Assembly: GCA_049322795.1 (NCBI GenBank)
Contig: JBMOQH010000016.1
Location: forward strand, 124,001-188,000
Reading direction: 5' to 3'
DNA: 64,000 nt
Source of the DNA: Immundisolibacter sp049322795
GTDB taxonomy: Bacteria; Pseudomonadota; Gammaproteobacteria; Immundisolibacterales; Immundisolibacteraceae
Below are positions 20,700-29,963 of this stretch, in pieces. The position numbers and the translations under genes were made by a program. Each line of letters opens with the position of its first letter. Within the stretch, counting starts at the first letter, position 1. Under the pieces are notes generated by a model that was not told the origin of the DNA, searched no databases, and saw only the letters and a program-made list of their open reading frames with translations.

Positions 20700-22256
20700 A
20701 TGGCCAACGCCGCGCCGGTTTTTCTTGGGTCGGGGCGCCCGGCGGCGCCCTCGAACGTCACCCCGATCGGACGTAAACAGATGCGGATCGACTGGAACCA
20801 CTACGACCCCGGCAGTCACTTCGACGAGCTGATCGCCGCCGCTGGCCAGCCGCGCCCGGCATCGCGCGGGCTGACGCAATACCTGCGCGCGCTGTCGGAT
20901 GACGACCTGGCCGCGCGCAAGGCGGCGGCGGAGCTCGCCATCGTCGAGATGGGCATCACCTTCACGGTCTACTCGGAAGGCCAGAACATCGACCGCGCGT
21001 GGCCGTTCGACATCATCCCCCGCGTCATCCCGGCTGCCGAGTGGGCGCACATCGAGCGCGGCCTCGCGCAGCGCCTGACGGCGCTCAACCACTTCATCGA
21101 CGACATCTACGGCGACCAGAAGATCATCAAGGACAAGGTCTTCCCGGCCGAGGTGCTGGCCAAGTCGGTCAACTTCCGGGCGCAGTGCGTGGGCGTGCGC
21201 CCGGCCTACGGCGTGTGGGCGCACATCTGCGGCAGCGACCTGGTGCGCGACGCCGACGGTACCGTCTACGTGCTCGAGGACAACCTGCGCGTGCCGTCGG
21301 GCGTGTCGTACATGCTCGAGAACCGCGTGGTGATGAAGCGCGTGTTCCCGGAGCTGTTCGAGAATCAGCCCATCGCGCCGGTGGACGCCTACCCGACGCA
21401 GCTGTTCGACACCCTGGCCGCCATTTCGCCCCGCCCGCTGGACTACCCGCAGGTGGCGGTGTTGACGCCGGGCATCTACAACTCGGCCTACTTCGAGCAT
21501 GCCTTTCTTGCCCAGCGCATGGGCGCGGAACTGGTGGAGGGCGGCGATCTGGTGGTCGGCGACGACGACTGCGTGTACATGCGCACCATCCAGGGCCTGG
21601 AGCGCGTGGACGTGATCTACCGCCGCGTGGACGACCTGTTCCTGGACCCCGAGGTGTTCCGCGCCGACTCGCGGCTCGGCGTGCCGGGGCTGATGCGCGC
21701 CTGGACCCGCGGCAAGGTGGCGCTCGCCAACGCCCCCGGTGCCGGCGTGGCGGACGACAAGGTGGTGTACGCCTACGTGCCGGACATGATCCGTTACTAC
21801 CTGGGCGAGGACCCGATCATCCCGAACGTGCCGACCTTCCTGTGCCACGAGCCGAAGTCGCTCGAGCACGTGCTGGCCAACCTCGACAAGCTGGTGGTCA
21901 AACCGGCCAACGAGTCCGGCGGCTACGGCCTGTTGATCGGCCCACACGCCAGCCGCAAGGAGCGCGCCGAGTTCGCGGCGCGCCTGAAGGCCGACCCGCG
22001 CAACTACATCGCCCAGCCGACGCTTGATCTGTCCACCGTGCCGACGCTGTGCGACGGCCGCCTGGAGCCACGCCACGTGGACCTGCGCCCGTTCATCCTG
22101 CAGGCCGACAAGACCCACGTCACCGCCGGCGGCCTGACGCGCGTGGCGCTGCGCAAGGGCTCGCTGGTAGTCAACTCGTCCCAGGGCGGCGGCAGCAAGG
22201 ACACCTGGATCGTCGATGGAATCGTCGACGGGGTCGTGGACGGGATGGCGGACTGA
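20700..22256 (+). CDS. Circularly permuted ATP-grasp protein (DUF404/DUF407 type)
   Basis: This 518-residue protein belongs to the circularly permuted type-2 ATP-grasp family, predicted ATP-dependent peptide or amide ligases. Recognisable blocks include VYVLEDNLRVPSGVSYMLEN, a LTPGIYNSAYFEHAFLA block, YRRVDDLFLDPEVF, and the nucleotide-binding VVKPANESGGYG. ATG 20700 has GGAG nine bases upstream; ATG 20781 (MRIDWNHYDPG) is an alternative. It overlaps the alpha-E gene by one base and opens a six-gene coupled set. Function is inferred from the family, and substrates are unknown. Confidence 0.92.
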   Translation: MANAAPVFLGSGRPAAPSNVTPIGRKQMRIDWNHYDPGSHFDELIAAAGQPRPASRGLTQYLRALSDDDLAARKAAAELAIVEMGITFTVYSEGQNIDRAWPFDIIPRVIPAAEWAHIERGLAQRLTALNHFIDDIYGDQKIIKDKVFPAEVLAKSVNFRAQCVGVRPAYGVWAHICGSDLVRDADGTVYVLEDNLRVPSGVSYMLENRVVMKRVFPELFENQPIAPVDAYPTQLFDTLAAISPRPLDYPQVAVLTPGIYNSAYFEHAFLAQRMGAELVEGGDLVVGDDDCVYMRTIQGLERVDVIYRRVDDLFLDPEVFRADSRLGVPGLMRAWTRGKVALANAPGAGVADDKVVYAYVPDMIRYYLGEDPIIPNVPTFLCHEPKSLEHVLANLDKLVVKPANESGGYGLLIGPHASRKERAEFAARLKADPRNYIAQPTLDLSTVPTLCDGRLEPRHVDLRPFILQADKTHVTAGGLTRVALRKGSLVVNSSQGGGSKDTWIVDGIVDGVVDGMAD

Positions 22257-23194
22257 TGCTGTCCAGGGTCGCCGAGCGCGTGTACTGGACCGCGCGCTAT
22301 CTCGAACGGGCCGAGAACACCGCCCGCCTGGTCGGTGTGTACGCCAACCTGCTGCTGGACCTGCCAAAAGGTTACAAGGTCGGCTGGCACACGCTGATCG
22401 GCATCACCGGCAGCGAGGAATCGTTCGCCGACAGCCATGCGCAGGCCGACGAGCGCAGCGTGGTGCGCTACCTGCTCACCGACACCGCCAACCCGTCGTC
22501 GGTGCTGTCGGCGCTGGCCGGCGCGCGCGAGAACGTGCGCACCACGCGCGACCTGTTCCCGTCCGAGGCCTGGGAAGCGGTCAACGAACTGCACCTGTAC
22601 GCCCGCGAGAACGCCACCGGCGGCGTCAATCGCAGCCAGCGACACGACTACCTCACGCAGATCACCGTCGGCTGTCAGCGTCTGGCGGGCCTGTTCGCCG
22701 GCACCATGAGCCACGACGCCGCGTATGACTTCGTGCGGCTGGGACGGGGCCTCGAACGCGCCGACATGACCACGCGCATCCTCGACGTCGGTGTCGCTAC
22801 CCTGCAGGACCAGGACGGCGCCGACAGCGCGCTGCTGTCGACGCTGTGGATCAACGTGCTGCGTTCCCTGTCGGCCTACCAGATGTACCGCCGCCACGTG
22901 CGCGCGCCGGTCAACGGCCGGGACGTGGCGGCGTTCCTGCTGCGCGATGGTGAGTTCCCGCGCGCCGTGCGCTACTGCGTGGACGAACTCGCCACGGCCC
23001 TCGGCCGTCTTCCGCGCGGCGAGGCGGCGCTGACGGCGGTTGCCCGCATCAGCCGCATGCTGACCGAGACCGACCCCAAGGTCATCGACCGCGCGCAGCT
23101 GCATGGTTTCATCGACGACCTGCAGCTCGAGCTCGGCCACGTGCACGGCGCCATCGCCACCACCTGGTTTCCGGCGCCGGCCGAGGCTGCCTGA
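22256..23194 (+). CDS. Alpha-E domain protein (DUF403)
   Basis: This is a 312-residue all-helical protein with the alpha-E signature start MLSRVAERVYWTARYLERAENTARL and repeated R-x-x-E-R-A type helices (LGRGLERADMTTRIL). Alpha-E proteins invariably accompany circularly permuted ATP-grasp and transglutaminase-like proteins and are thought to be partner or scaffold subunits. The start overlaps the upstream stop (TGATG), and three bases separate it from the next gene. Confidence 0.92.
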   Translation: MLSRVAERVYWTARYLERAENTARLVGVYANLLLDLPKGYKVGWHTLIGITGSEESFADSHAQADERSVVRYLLTDTANPSSVLSALAGARENVRTTRDLFPSEAWEAVNELHLYARENATGGVNRSQRHDYLTQITVGCQRLAGLFAGTMSHDAAYDFVRLGRGLERADMTTRILDVGVATLQDQDGADSALLSTLWINVLRSLSAYQMYRRHVRAPVNGRDVAAFLLRDGEFPRAVRYCVDELATALGRLPRGEAALTAVARISRMLTETDPKVIDRAQLHGFIDDLQLELGHVHGAIATTWFPAPAEAA

Positions 23195-23197
23195 CCC

Positions 23198-26100
23198 ATG
23201 GCCATCCGCGTCGCCCTCGAACACCACACCGAATACCGCTTCGACCGGCCGGTGACCATCCACCCGCACGTGCTGCGCCTGCGGCCGGCGCCGCACAGCC
23301 GCACGCCGATCGGGGCCTACACGCTGCGCGTGGAACCGGCCGAGCATTTCATCAACTGGCAGCAGGACGCATTCGGCAACTACCTGGCGCGGCTGGTGTT
23401 CCCGAAACCGGCCCGAAAGCTCGCCATCACCGTAGAGGTGATCGCCGAGCTCGCCACCATCAACCCCTTCGATTTCTTCGTCGAGGAGTACGCCGAAAAA
23501 TACCCGTTCGCCTACCCGCCCGCGCTGGCGGCGGATCTGGCGCCCTACCGGGCGGTGACGGAGCGCGGTCCGCTGCTTGCCGACTGGCTGGCCCGCGTCG
23601 ACCGCAGCCCGCAGCCGATCGTCGATTTCCTGGTCGCGCTCAACCAGCGCCTGCAGCTCGACATCGCCTACAGCGTGCGCATGGAGCCGGGCGTGCAGAC
23701 CTGCGAGGAGACGCTCACGCGGCGCATCGGTTCCTGTCGCGACAGCGGCTGGCTGCTGGTGCAGGTGCTGCGCCACCTGGGTCTCGCGGCGCGCTTCGTG
23801 TCGGGTTATCTGGTGCAGCTCACGGCGGATCAGAAGTCGCTGGACGGCCCGTCCGGCCCGGAGGAGGACTTCACCGACCTGCACGCCTGGGCCGAGGTGT
23901 ACGTGCCGGGCGCCGGCTGGCTGGGGCTCGACCCGACCTCGGGCCTGTTCGCGGGCGAGGGCCACATCCCGCTCGCCTGCACGGCCGAACCGGCCGCCGC
24001 CGCGCCGGTGGAAGGCGCCACCGACGAATGCGAGGTGACGTTCGACTTCCACAACCGCGTCACGCGCATCCACGAGGACCCGCGCGTCACCAAGCCCTAC
24101 AGCGCGCACCAGTGGGCGGCCATCGAGGCGCTGGGACGGCAGGTGGATGCCGATCTCGCCGCCGGCGACGTGCGCCTCACCCAGGGCGGCGAGCCGACCT
24201 TCGTGTCCGTCGACGACATGGACGGCCCCGAATGGACGGTGGCCGCCGACGGCCCGCACAAGCGCGAACGCGCCCGCGACCTGATGCGCCGGCTGTGGCC
24301 GCGCTTCGCGCCGGGCGGTGTGCTGCACTTCGGGCAGGGCAAGTGGTACCCGGGCGAGCCGCTGCCGCGCTGGGCGCTTGGCTGCTTCTGGCGCAAGGAC
24401 GGCACGCCGCTGTGGCGGGAACCCGCCCTGCTGGCCGACTTCGACCGCGACTACGGGCACGATCTCGCCGCCGCGCAACGCTTGGCGGACGCGCTCTCGG
24501 CGCATCTGGGCGTGCCGGCGCAGCGCTGGATCGGCGCCTTCGAGGACACCTTCCATTACCTGTGGCAGGAAGGCCGCCTGCCGGCCGATGTCGACCCGCT
24601 GGCGGTGGATCTGAAGTCTCCCGCCGAGCGGCGGCGGCTCGCGCAGCTGCTGGATCGTGGTCTCGGCGAGCCGTCCGGCCTGGTGCTGCCGCTGCACTGG
24701 GACTTGCAGCGCAATGGCTGGCAGACCGGCGCCTGGCCGCTGCGGCGCGAGCGCCTTTATCTGCTGCCCGGCGACTCGCCGCTCGGGCTGCGGCTGCCGA
24801 TCGACAGCCTGCCGGCGCAGGCCCGGCGCGAGCTGCCGCAGCCGCCGCAGCTGTTCGAGCCGCGCCCGCCGCTCGGCGATCCCTACGGCGAGGTGGCGCG
24901 GCGCTACAGCGAATTCGCCCCGCAGCCGGCCGAGCCCGCGGGTCTCGCCGACGCCGATGGCCCCGACGCGGTGATCCACACCGCGCTGTGCATCGAGCCG
25001 CGCGAGGGCCGTCTGCACGTGTTCCTGCCGCCGCTCGGCGAGCTCGGGCACTGGGCCGAGCTGCTGGCGGCCATCGAGGCCAGCGCCGCGGCGTGTCAGC
25101 TGCCGGTGGTGCTGGAAGGCTACGAGCCGCCGCGCGACGTGCGCCTCGAACGGCTGATGGTGACGCCCGATCCGGGCGTGATCGAGGTCAACATCCACCC
25201 GCAAGCCAGCTGGGACGCGCTGGTCGATACCACCACGACGCTGTACGAGCTGGCGCGGCAGGCGCGTCTGGGCACCGAAAAATTCATGCTCGACGGCCGC
25301 CACACCGGCACCGGCGGCGGCAACCACATCACGCTCGGCGGCCCGACGCCGGCCGACAGCCCGCTGCTGCGCCGGCCCGACCTGCTGCGCAGCCTGCTCA
25401 CCTACTGGCAGCACCACCCGGGGCTGTCGTTCCTGTTCTCGGGGCTGTTCATCGGCCCGACCAGTCAGGCGCCGCGGGTGGACGAGGCGCGCCACGAGAG
25501 CCTGTACGAGCTCGACATCGCGTTTCAGCAGATGCCGCAGGGCGAGGTGCCGGCGCCGTGGCTGGTGGACCGCCTGCTGCGCAACCTGCTGGTCGACATC
25601 ACCGGCAACACGCACCGCGCCGAGTTCTGCATCGACAAGCTGTACGCCCCCGGCAGCGCCAGCGGGCGGCTTGGCCTGCTCGAACTGCGCGCCTTCGAAA
25701 TGCCGCCGCACGCGCACATGGCGCTGTTCCAGGCGCTGCTGCTGCGAGCGCTGGTGGCGCGCTTCTGGCGCACGCCCTACCGCCAGCCGCTGACGCGCTG
25801 GGGCAGCGGCCTGCACGACCGCTTCATGCTGCCGCACCACGTGACGGCCGATATGCGGGCCGTGCTGGCCGAGCTGCGCGAGGCCGGCTACGCGTTCCAG
25901 GACGACTGGCTGGACCCCTTCGTCGAGTTCCGCTTCCCGCACCTCGGCAGCGTGCAGGTGGGCGATCTCACGCTCGAACTGCGCACCGCGCTCGAGCCCT
26001 GGCACGTGATGGGCGAGGAGGCCACCTTCGGCGGCACGGCGCGGTTCGTGGACTCCTCGGTCGAGCGCGTGCAGGTGCGCCTCGCCGGCGCCGCCGACGG

Positions 26101-26545
26101 GCGCTACGTGCTCGCCTGCAACGGCCGCCAGGTGCCGCTGCGCGCCACCGGCACCCACGGCGAGACCGTGGCCGGCGTGCGCTACCGGGCCTGGAACCCG
26201 CCGTCCGCGCTGCACCCGACCATCGCGCCGCACTCGCCGCTGGTGTTCGACCTCATCGACACCTGGAACGGCCGTGCCGTCGGTGGCTGCACCTACCACG
26301 TGGCGCATCCGGGCGGGCGCAATTACGAAACCTTCCCGGTCAACGCCTACGAGGCCGAGGGCCGGCGCATCATGCGGTTCTGGGACCACGGCCACACGCC
26401 GGGCGTCATCACCCCGCCGCCGGCGGTGGCCGGCCTGGGGCGCTTCCTGCCGCACGGCAGCCTGCCGCCGCCGCTCGCGCCGCCGGTCGAGGCGGTGAAC
26501 GCCGACTACCCGCATACGCTCGACTTGCGCTGGCGGCCGGCCTGA
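23198..26545 (+). CDS. Transglutaminase-like protein fused to DUF2126
   Basis: This very large protein (1115 residues) has an N-terminal transglutaminase beta domain (residues 1-85) and a papain-like core with Cys180 (GSCRDSGW), His229 (DLHAW) and Asp245 (LDPTSG), a complete catalytic triad. A long DUF2126 region follows (LTQGGEPTFVSVDD; GTGGGNHITLGGPTP; TGNTHRAEFCIDKLY). The DUF2126 part resembles glutamine-synthetase/ATP-grasp-like amidoligase associated proteins. No signal peptide is seen, so it is probably cytoplasmic. It may hydrolyse or transfer amide bonds made by the neighbouring ATP-grasp enzymes. Confidence 0.92.
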   Translation: MAIRVALEHHTEYRFDRPVTIHPHVLRLRPAPHSRTPIGAYTLRVEPAEHFINWQQDAFGNYLARLVFPKPARKLAITVEVIAELATINPFDFFVEEYAEKYPFAYPPALAADLAPYRAVTERGPLLADWLARVDRSPQPIVDFLVALNQRLQLDIAYSVRMEPGVQTCEETLTRRIGSCRDSGWLLVQVLRHLGLAARFVSGYLVQLTADQKSLDGPSGPEEDFTDLHAWAEVYVPGAGWLGLDPTSGLFAGEGHIPLACTAEPAAAAPVEGATDECEVTFDFHNRVTRIHEDPRVTKPYSAHQWAAIEALGRQVDADLAAGDVRLTQGGEPTFVSVDDMDGPEWTVAADGPHKRERARDLMRRLWPRFAPGGVLHFGQGKWYPGEPLPRWALGCFWRKDGTPLWREPALLADFDRDYGHDLAAAQRLADALSAHLGVPAQRWIGAFEDTFHYLWQEGRLPADVDPLAVDLKSPAERRRLAQLLDRGLGEPSGLVLPLHWDLQRNGWQTGAWPLRRERLYLLPGDSPLGLRLPIDSLPAQARRELPQPPQLFEPRPPLGDPYGEVARRYSEFAPQPAEPAGLADADGPDAVIHTALCIEPREGRLHVFLPPLGELGHWAELLAAIEASAAACQLPVVLEGYEPPRDVRLERLMVTPDPGVIEVNIHPQASWDALVDTTTTLYELARQARLGTEKFMLDGRHTGTGGGNHITLGGPTPADSPLLRRPDLLRSLLTYWQHHPGLSFLFSGLFIGPTSQAPRVDEARHESLYELDIAFQQMPQGEVPAPWLVDRLLRNLLVDITGNTHRAEFCIDKLYAPGSASGRLGLLELRAFEMPPHAHMALFQALLLRALVARFWRTPYRQPLTRWGSGLHDRFMLPHHVTADMRAVLAELREAGYAFQDDWLDPFVEFRFPHLGSVQVGDLTLELRTALEPWHVMGEEATFGGTARFVDSSVERVQVRLAGAADGRYVLACNGRQVPLRATGTHGETVAGVRYRAWNPPSALHPTIAPHSPLVFDLIDTWNGRAVGGCTYHVAHPGGRNYETFPVNAYEAEGRRIMRFWDHGHTPGVITPPPAVAGLGRFLPHGSLPPPLAPPVEAVNADYPHTLDLRWRPA

Positions 26546-26562
26546 AGGCGACAATTCGTGTC

Positions 26563-29070
26563 ATGCACGGACAACACGACCCGACGCCGGCGGCCGAACG
26601 CCCGCCACCGATATCCGGAATCGCCGACGCGCAGCCGCACTGGCAGCGCCTGACGCAGTCGCTGCGCTCGCTGGGCGCAGCGGCGCTGTCCGGCCGCGCC
26701 AGCGAGGCGCGCCGCCTGCTGCACGAGTCCGGCGCCAGCTATAACGTCTATCGCGTCGACGGCGAGCGCCAGCCTTGGCCGCTCGACGTGGCGCCATTGG
26801 TGATTGGAAGCGACGAATGGGCCGCCATCGAGGCCGGCCTCACGCAACGTGCCGAGTTGCTGAACCTGCTGCTGAGCGACCTCTACGGCCCGCGCGAGGT
26901 GCTGCGCCGGGGCCTGCTGCCGCCGGCGCTGGTATTCGGGCATGGCGGCTTTCTGCGCGCCTGCCAGGACATCCGCCTGCCGTTCGCGCACCAGTTGCCG
27001 CTATACGCCGCCGACCTGGTGCGCGATCGAGACGGGCGCACCTGGGTGCTGGCGGACCGCACGCAGGTGCCCTCCGGCCTGGGCTATGCGATCGAGAACC
27101 GCCGCGTCACCGCGCGCGTGCTGCCCAGCCTGTACCGGGAGGCGCAGGCGCATCGCCACGAGCCGTTCCTGCGCGCCTTGCGGGCCAACCTCGCGGCGGC
27201 CGCGCCGGCCGCAGCGCGGCGCGATCCGGCGCTCGCGCTGCTGACGCCGGGCACGCGCAACGAGACGTACTTCGAGCAGACGCTGCTGGCCGAAACGCTC
27301 GGCCTGCAACTGGTCGAGGGCACCGATCTGCTGATGCGCGGCGGGCGTTTGCAGCGGCGGGCGCTCGACGGCCTGCGGCCGGTCGACGTGCTCTGGCGAC
27401 GCGTCGACGACGCCTGGTGCGACCCGCTGGAACTGCGCCCGGACTCGGTGCTGGGTGTGCCGGGCCTGGTGGAAGCCGCGCGCCGTCGCCAGGTGAGCGT
27501 GATAAATCCCATCGGCAGCGGCGTGCTGGAAAACCCGGCGCTCGCCGCCTATCTACCGGCCCTGGCCCGGCATTTTCTCGGCGAGGACCTGCGCCTGCCG
27601 GGCGTCGAAAGTTTCTGGTGCGGCGATCCCGCTCACCTCGCCCACGTGCTGGACAACCTGCCGCGGCTGGTCATCAAGCGCCTGCAACGGCGTGTCGGCG
27701 AGCGTTCGGTCTTCGGCACCGAGCTCGACCGCGAGCAACTGGCGCTCTGGCGCGAGCGGCTGCGTCAGCGACCGGGTGAATTCGTGGCGCAGGCGGTGAT
27801 CGCGCCGCAGCCGGCACCATCCTTTACCGGGCGGGTACTGGCCATGCGTCCGGTATTGCTGCGCACCTTCCTGACCGCCGGCAACGACGGCTACCGCGTA
27901 CTGCCGGGCGGCTTCGCGCGCGTGGCGCCGCGGGCCGACACACGCGTCATCAGCAACCAGGCCGGCGCCATGGGCAAGGACGTGTGGGTGCTGGCAAGCG
28001 AGCCCGAGACGGAGGTCGCCTGGCTGCCGCCGCCTCCAGCCGTGGAAACGGGCGGTCTGTCCCGGCGCGCCGCGGAAAACCTGTTCTGGCTGGGCCGCTA
28101 CCTGGAGCGCGCGCACGCCAGCCTGCGCCTGATGCGCATGGTGCTCGATTCGCTGAGCGATGCGGCAGCGCTGGCGCAGGGCCCGACGAACACCGCCGAC
28201 ATGCCGCTGCAAGCCCTGCTGCAGCTGACCGACAGCCCGCTGCACGCGGTGGCGTCGGCGCCGCCGGTCGCCGCCCAGCTTTCGATGCTGCTGCTCGATG
28301 CCGGCCGCCCCGGCAGCGTGGCTTTTGCCCTGCAGGCGCTCGACCGCACCGCCGAGGCGGTGCGCGAGCATCTGACCGACGATGTCCTGCACGTGCTGGT
28401 GGACCTTTCGGCGCCGCTCGGCCTGCTGCCCGCGGACGCGGCGCTGGAGCAATCGAGCGCCTGCGTGCAGGCGTTACTGACGCGCGTGCTGGCGCTGGCG
28501 GGGGCGTTCGGCACCAGCATGCAGCGGGACGAGGGCTGGCGCTTCCTGGAACTCGGACGCTGCATCGAGCGCGGCCAGAACCTGACGGAAGTGCTGCGCA
28601 GCCTGCTCGGCGGGGCGCTCGGCGGCGGGGCCATGGCGGCCGACCTGCCGCGGCTGGGCGAAACCCTGCTTGGCTTTGTCAGCGGATCGCCGGCACACGG
28701 GCAGCGGCCATCAACGGCCGCGCCGGTGCGCGGGCTCATCGAGCGCGCGCTGCTCGACCCGGGCGCGCCGCGCGGCATGGCCATCCAGCTGTACGAGATC
28801 GAGCGTCATCTGGCGGCCTTGCCAAAAGCGGGTGCCGGCGCGCAGCTGGGCAGCGCCGCGCGCCTCGCGCTCGACGCCAGTACGCGCCTGCGCCTGCTCG
28901 ACCTCGACCGCCTGACCTCCGATGGCGGGCTCGACGCGGCCGCGCTCGACCAGTTCCTGACGCGCGGCGATCATCTGCTGCGCACGCTATCGGACAGCCT
29001 GAGCGCCGACTACTTTCAGCCGCCGATGGCGCCGCACGCGCTTTTCGCGCTGCCGCCAGAGCCACCATGA
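26563..29070 (+). CDS. Fused circularly permuted ATP-grasp and alpha-E protein
   Basis: This 835-residue protein combines both partner types in one chain. Residues about 40-480 are a second ATP-grasp module (WVLADRTQVPSGLGYAIENR, LLTPGTRNETYFEQTLLAE, WRRVDDAWCDPLELRPDS), and residues about 497-830 are an alpha-E domain (LSRRAAENLFWLGRYLERAHASL). In the nucleotide-binding block, VIKRLQRRVGERSVFG replaces the KPANESGGYG pattern of the first ATP-grasp. The start is ATG 26563, 17 bp after DUF2126, and the end overlaps the next gene as ATGA. This is a paralogue of genes 20700 and 22256 joined together. Confidence 0.9.
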   Translation: MHGQHDPTPAAERPPPISGIADAQPHWQRLTQSLRSLGAAALSGRASEARRLLHESGASYNVYRVDGERQPWPLDVAPLVIGSDEWAAIEAGLTQRAELLNLLLSDLYGPREVLRRGLLPPALVFGHGGFLRACQDIRLPFAHQLPLYAADLVRDRDGRTWVLADRTQVPSGLGYAIENRRVTARVLPSLYREAQAHRHEPFLRALRANLAAAAPAAARRDPALALLTPGTRNETYFEQTLLAETLGLQLVEGTDLLMRGGRLQRRALDGLRPVDVLWRRVDDAWCDPLELRPDSVLGVPGLVEAARRRQVSVINPIGSGVLENPALAAYLPALARHFLGEDLRLPGVESFWCGDPAHLAHVLDNLPRLVIKRLQRRVGERSVFGTELDREQLALWRERLRQRPGEFVAQAVIAPQPAPSFTGRVLAMRPVLLRTFLTAGNDGYRVLPGGFARVAPRADTRVISNQAGAMGKDVWVLASEPETEVAWLPPPPAVETGGLSRRAAENLFWLGRYLERAHASLRLMRMVLDSLSDAAALAQGPTNTADMPLQALLQLTDSPLHAVASAPPVAAQLSMLLLDAGRPGSVAFALQALDRTAEAVREHLTDDVLHVLVDLSAPLGLLPADAALEQSSACVQALLTRVLALAGAFGTSMQRDEGWRFLELGRCIERGQNLTEVLRSLLGGALGGGAMAADLPRLGETLLGFVSGSPAHGQRPSTAAPVRGLIERALLDPGAPRGMAIQLYEIERHLAALPKAGAGAQLGSAARLALDASTRLRLLDLDRLTSDGGLDAAALDQFLTRGDHLLRTLSDSLSADYFQPPMAPHALFALPPEPP

Positions 29071-29963
29071 ACTACCGCATCCTCCACACCACCCGCTACC
29101 GCTACGAGCAGCCCGTGGTCAGCAGCTACAACGAGGCGCACCTGCTGCCGCGCAGCTTCACCGGCCAGACGGTACGCAACGCGAGTCTCACCATCGAGCC
29201 GCCCTGTCAGGACTATCGCGACCGGCAGGATTTCTTCGGCAACACGGCCAGTTATTTCTCGCTCGCGGACCCACACCAGGAGGTCACCATCACGGCCGTG
29301 AGCGAGGTGCAGCTGCTGCCGGCGCGTCGCCAGCTGAGCTTCGGCGACGGACTCGACTGGCAGGCGGCGGCGGCGCAGTTCATGGCCCCAGCCGATGCGC
29401 AGATGCTCGACGCCGCCCAGTTCTGCCTCGACTCGCCCCTGGTGCGCGGCAGTGCCGAGCTGTTCGACTACGCGGCGTCGAGCTTTCCGGGCGGGCGACC
29501 GCTTGCCGACGCGGTGGCCGAGCTGATAGCCCGCATCCACTGCGATTTCGTCTACGACCCGGCCGCCACCGACGTCGCGACACCGCTCAGCGAGGTGCTG
29601 CAAAACCGCCGCGGCGTGTGTCAGGACTTCGCCCATCTGGCCATCGGCTGCCTGCGCAGCCTGGGGCTCGCCGCACGCTACGTGAGCGGGTACCTCGAAA
29701 CCCTGCCGCCGCCCGGGCAGGCGAAATTGCAAGGCGCCGACGCCTCGCACGCCTGGCTTCAGGCGTACCTGCCGGGCGCCGGCTGGCAGGACTGGGACCC
29801 GACCAACAATCTCCAGCCGGCCGATCGACACATAATCACCGCCTGGGGACGCGACTACGGCGACGTCGCACCGCTGAAGGGCGTGATTTACGGCGGCGGT
29901 GAGACGCATACCGTCGAGGTCGAGGTCGACGTGACGTCGCTGCCGGAAACATTGGAAATCTGA
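29067..29963 (+). CDS. Transglutaminase-like cysteine protease-family protein
   Basis: This 298-residue protein has a bacterial transglutaminase N-terminal beta domain (MNYRILHTTRYRYEQPV) and a papain-like core with Cys185 (GVCQDFAH), His228 (DASHAWLQAY) and Asp244 (DWDPTNN). It is the compact counterpart of the 1115-residue protein upstream. ATGA overlap with the ATP-grasp/alpha-E fusion and one-base overlap with the downstream HugZ-like gene indicate coupled translation. It lacks a signal peptide. Confidence 0.93.
   Translation: MNYRILHTTRYRYEQPVVSSYNEAHLLPRSFTGQTVRNASLTIEPPCQDYRDRQDFFGNTASYFSLADPHQEVTITAVSEVQLLPARRQLSFGDGLDWQAAAAQFMAPADAQMLDAAQFCLDSPLVRGSAELFDYAASSFPGGRPLADAVAELIARIHCDFVYDPAATDVATPLSEVLQNRRGVCQDFAHLAIGCLRSLGLAARYVSGYLETLPPPGQAKLQGADASHAWLQAYLPGAGWQDWDPTNNLQPADRHIITAWGRDYGDVAPLKGVIYGGGETHTVEVEVDVTSLPETLEI

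Noticed and set aside
22004..26554. 1516-residue minus-strand frame opposite the ATP-grasp locus
   Set aside because: Plus-strand genes here have strong motifs and coupled starts; the minus frame is His/Arg/Gln-rich shadow sequence.
24028..26562. Upstream extension of the ATP-grasp/alpha-E fusion through the DUF2126 gene
   Set aside because: The frame is open by GC bias only. Family similarity starts after ATG 26563 and DUF2126 occupies the region in another frame.
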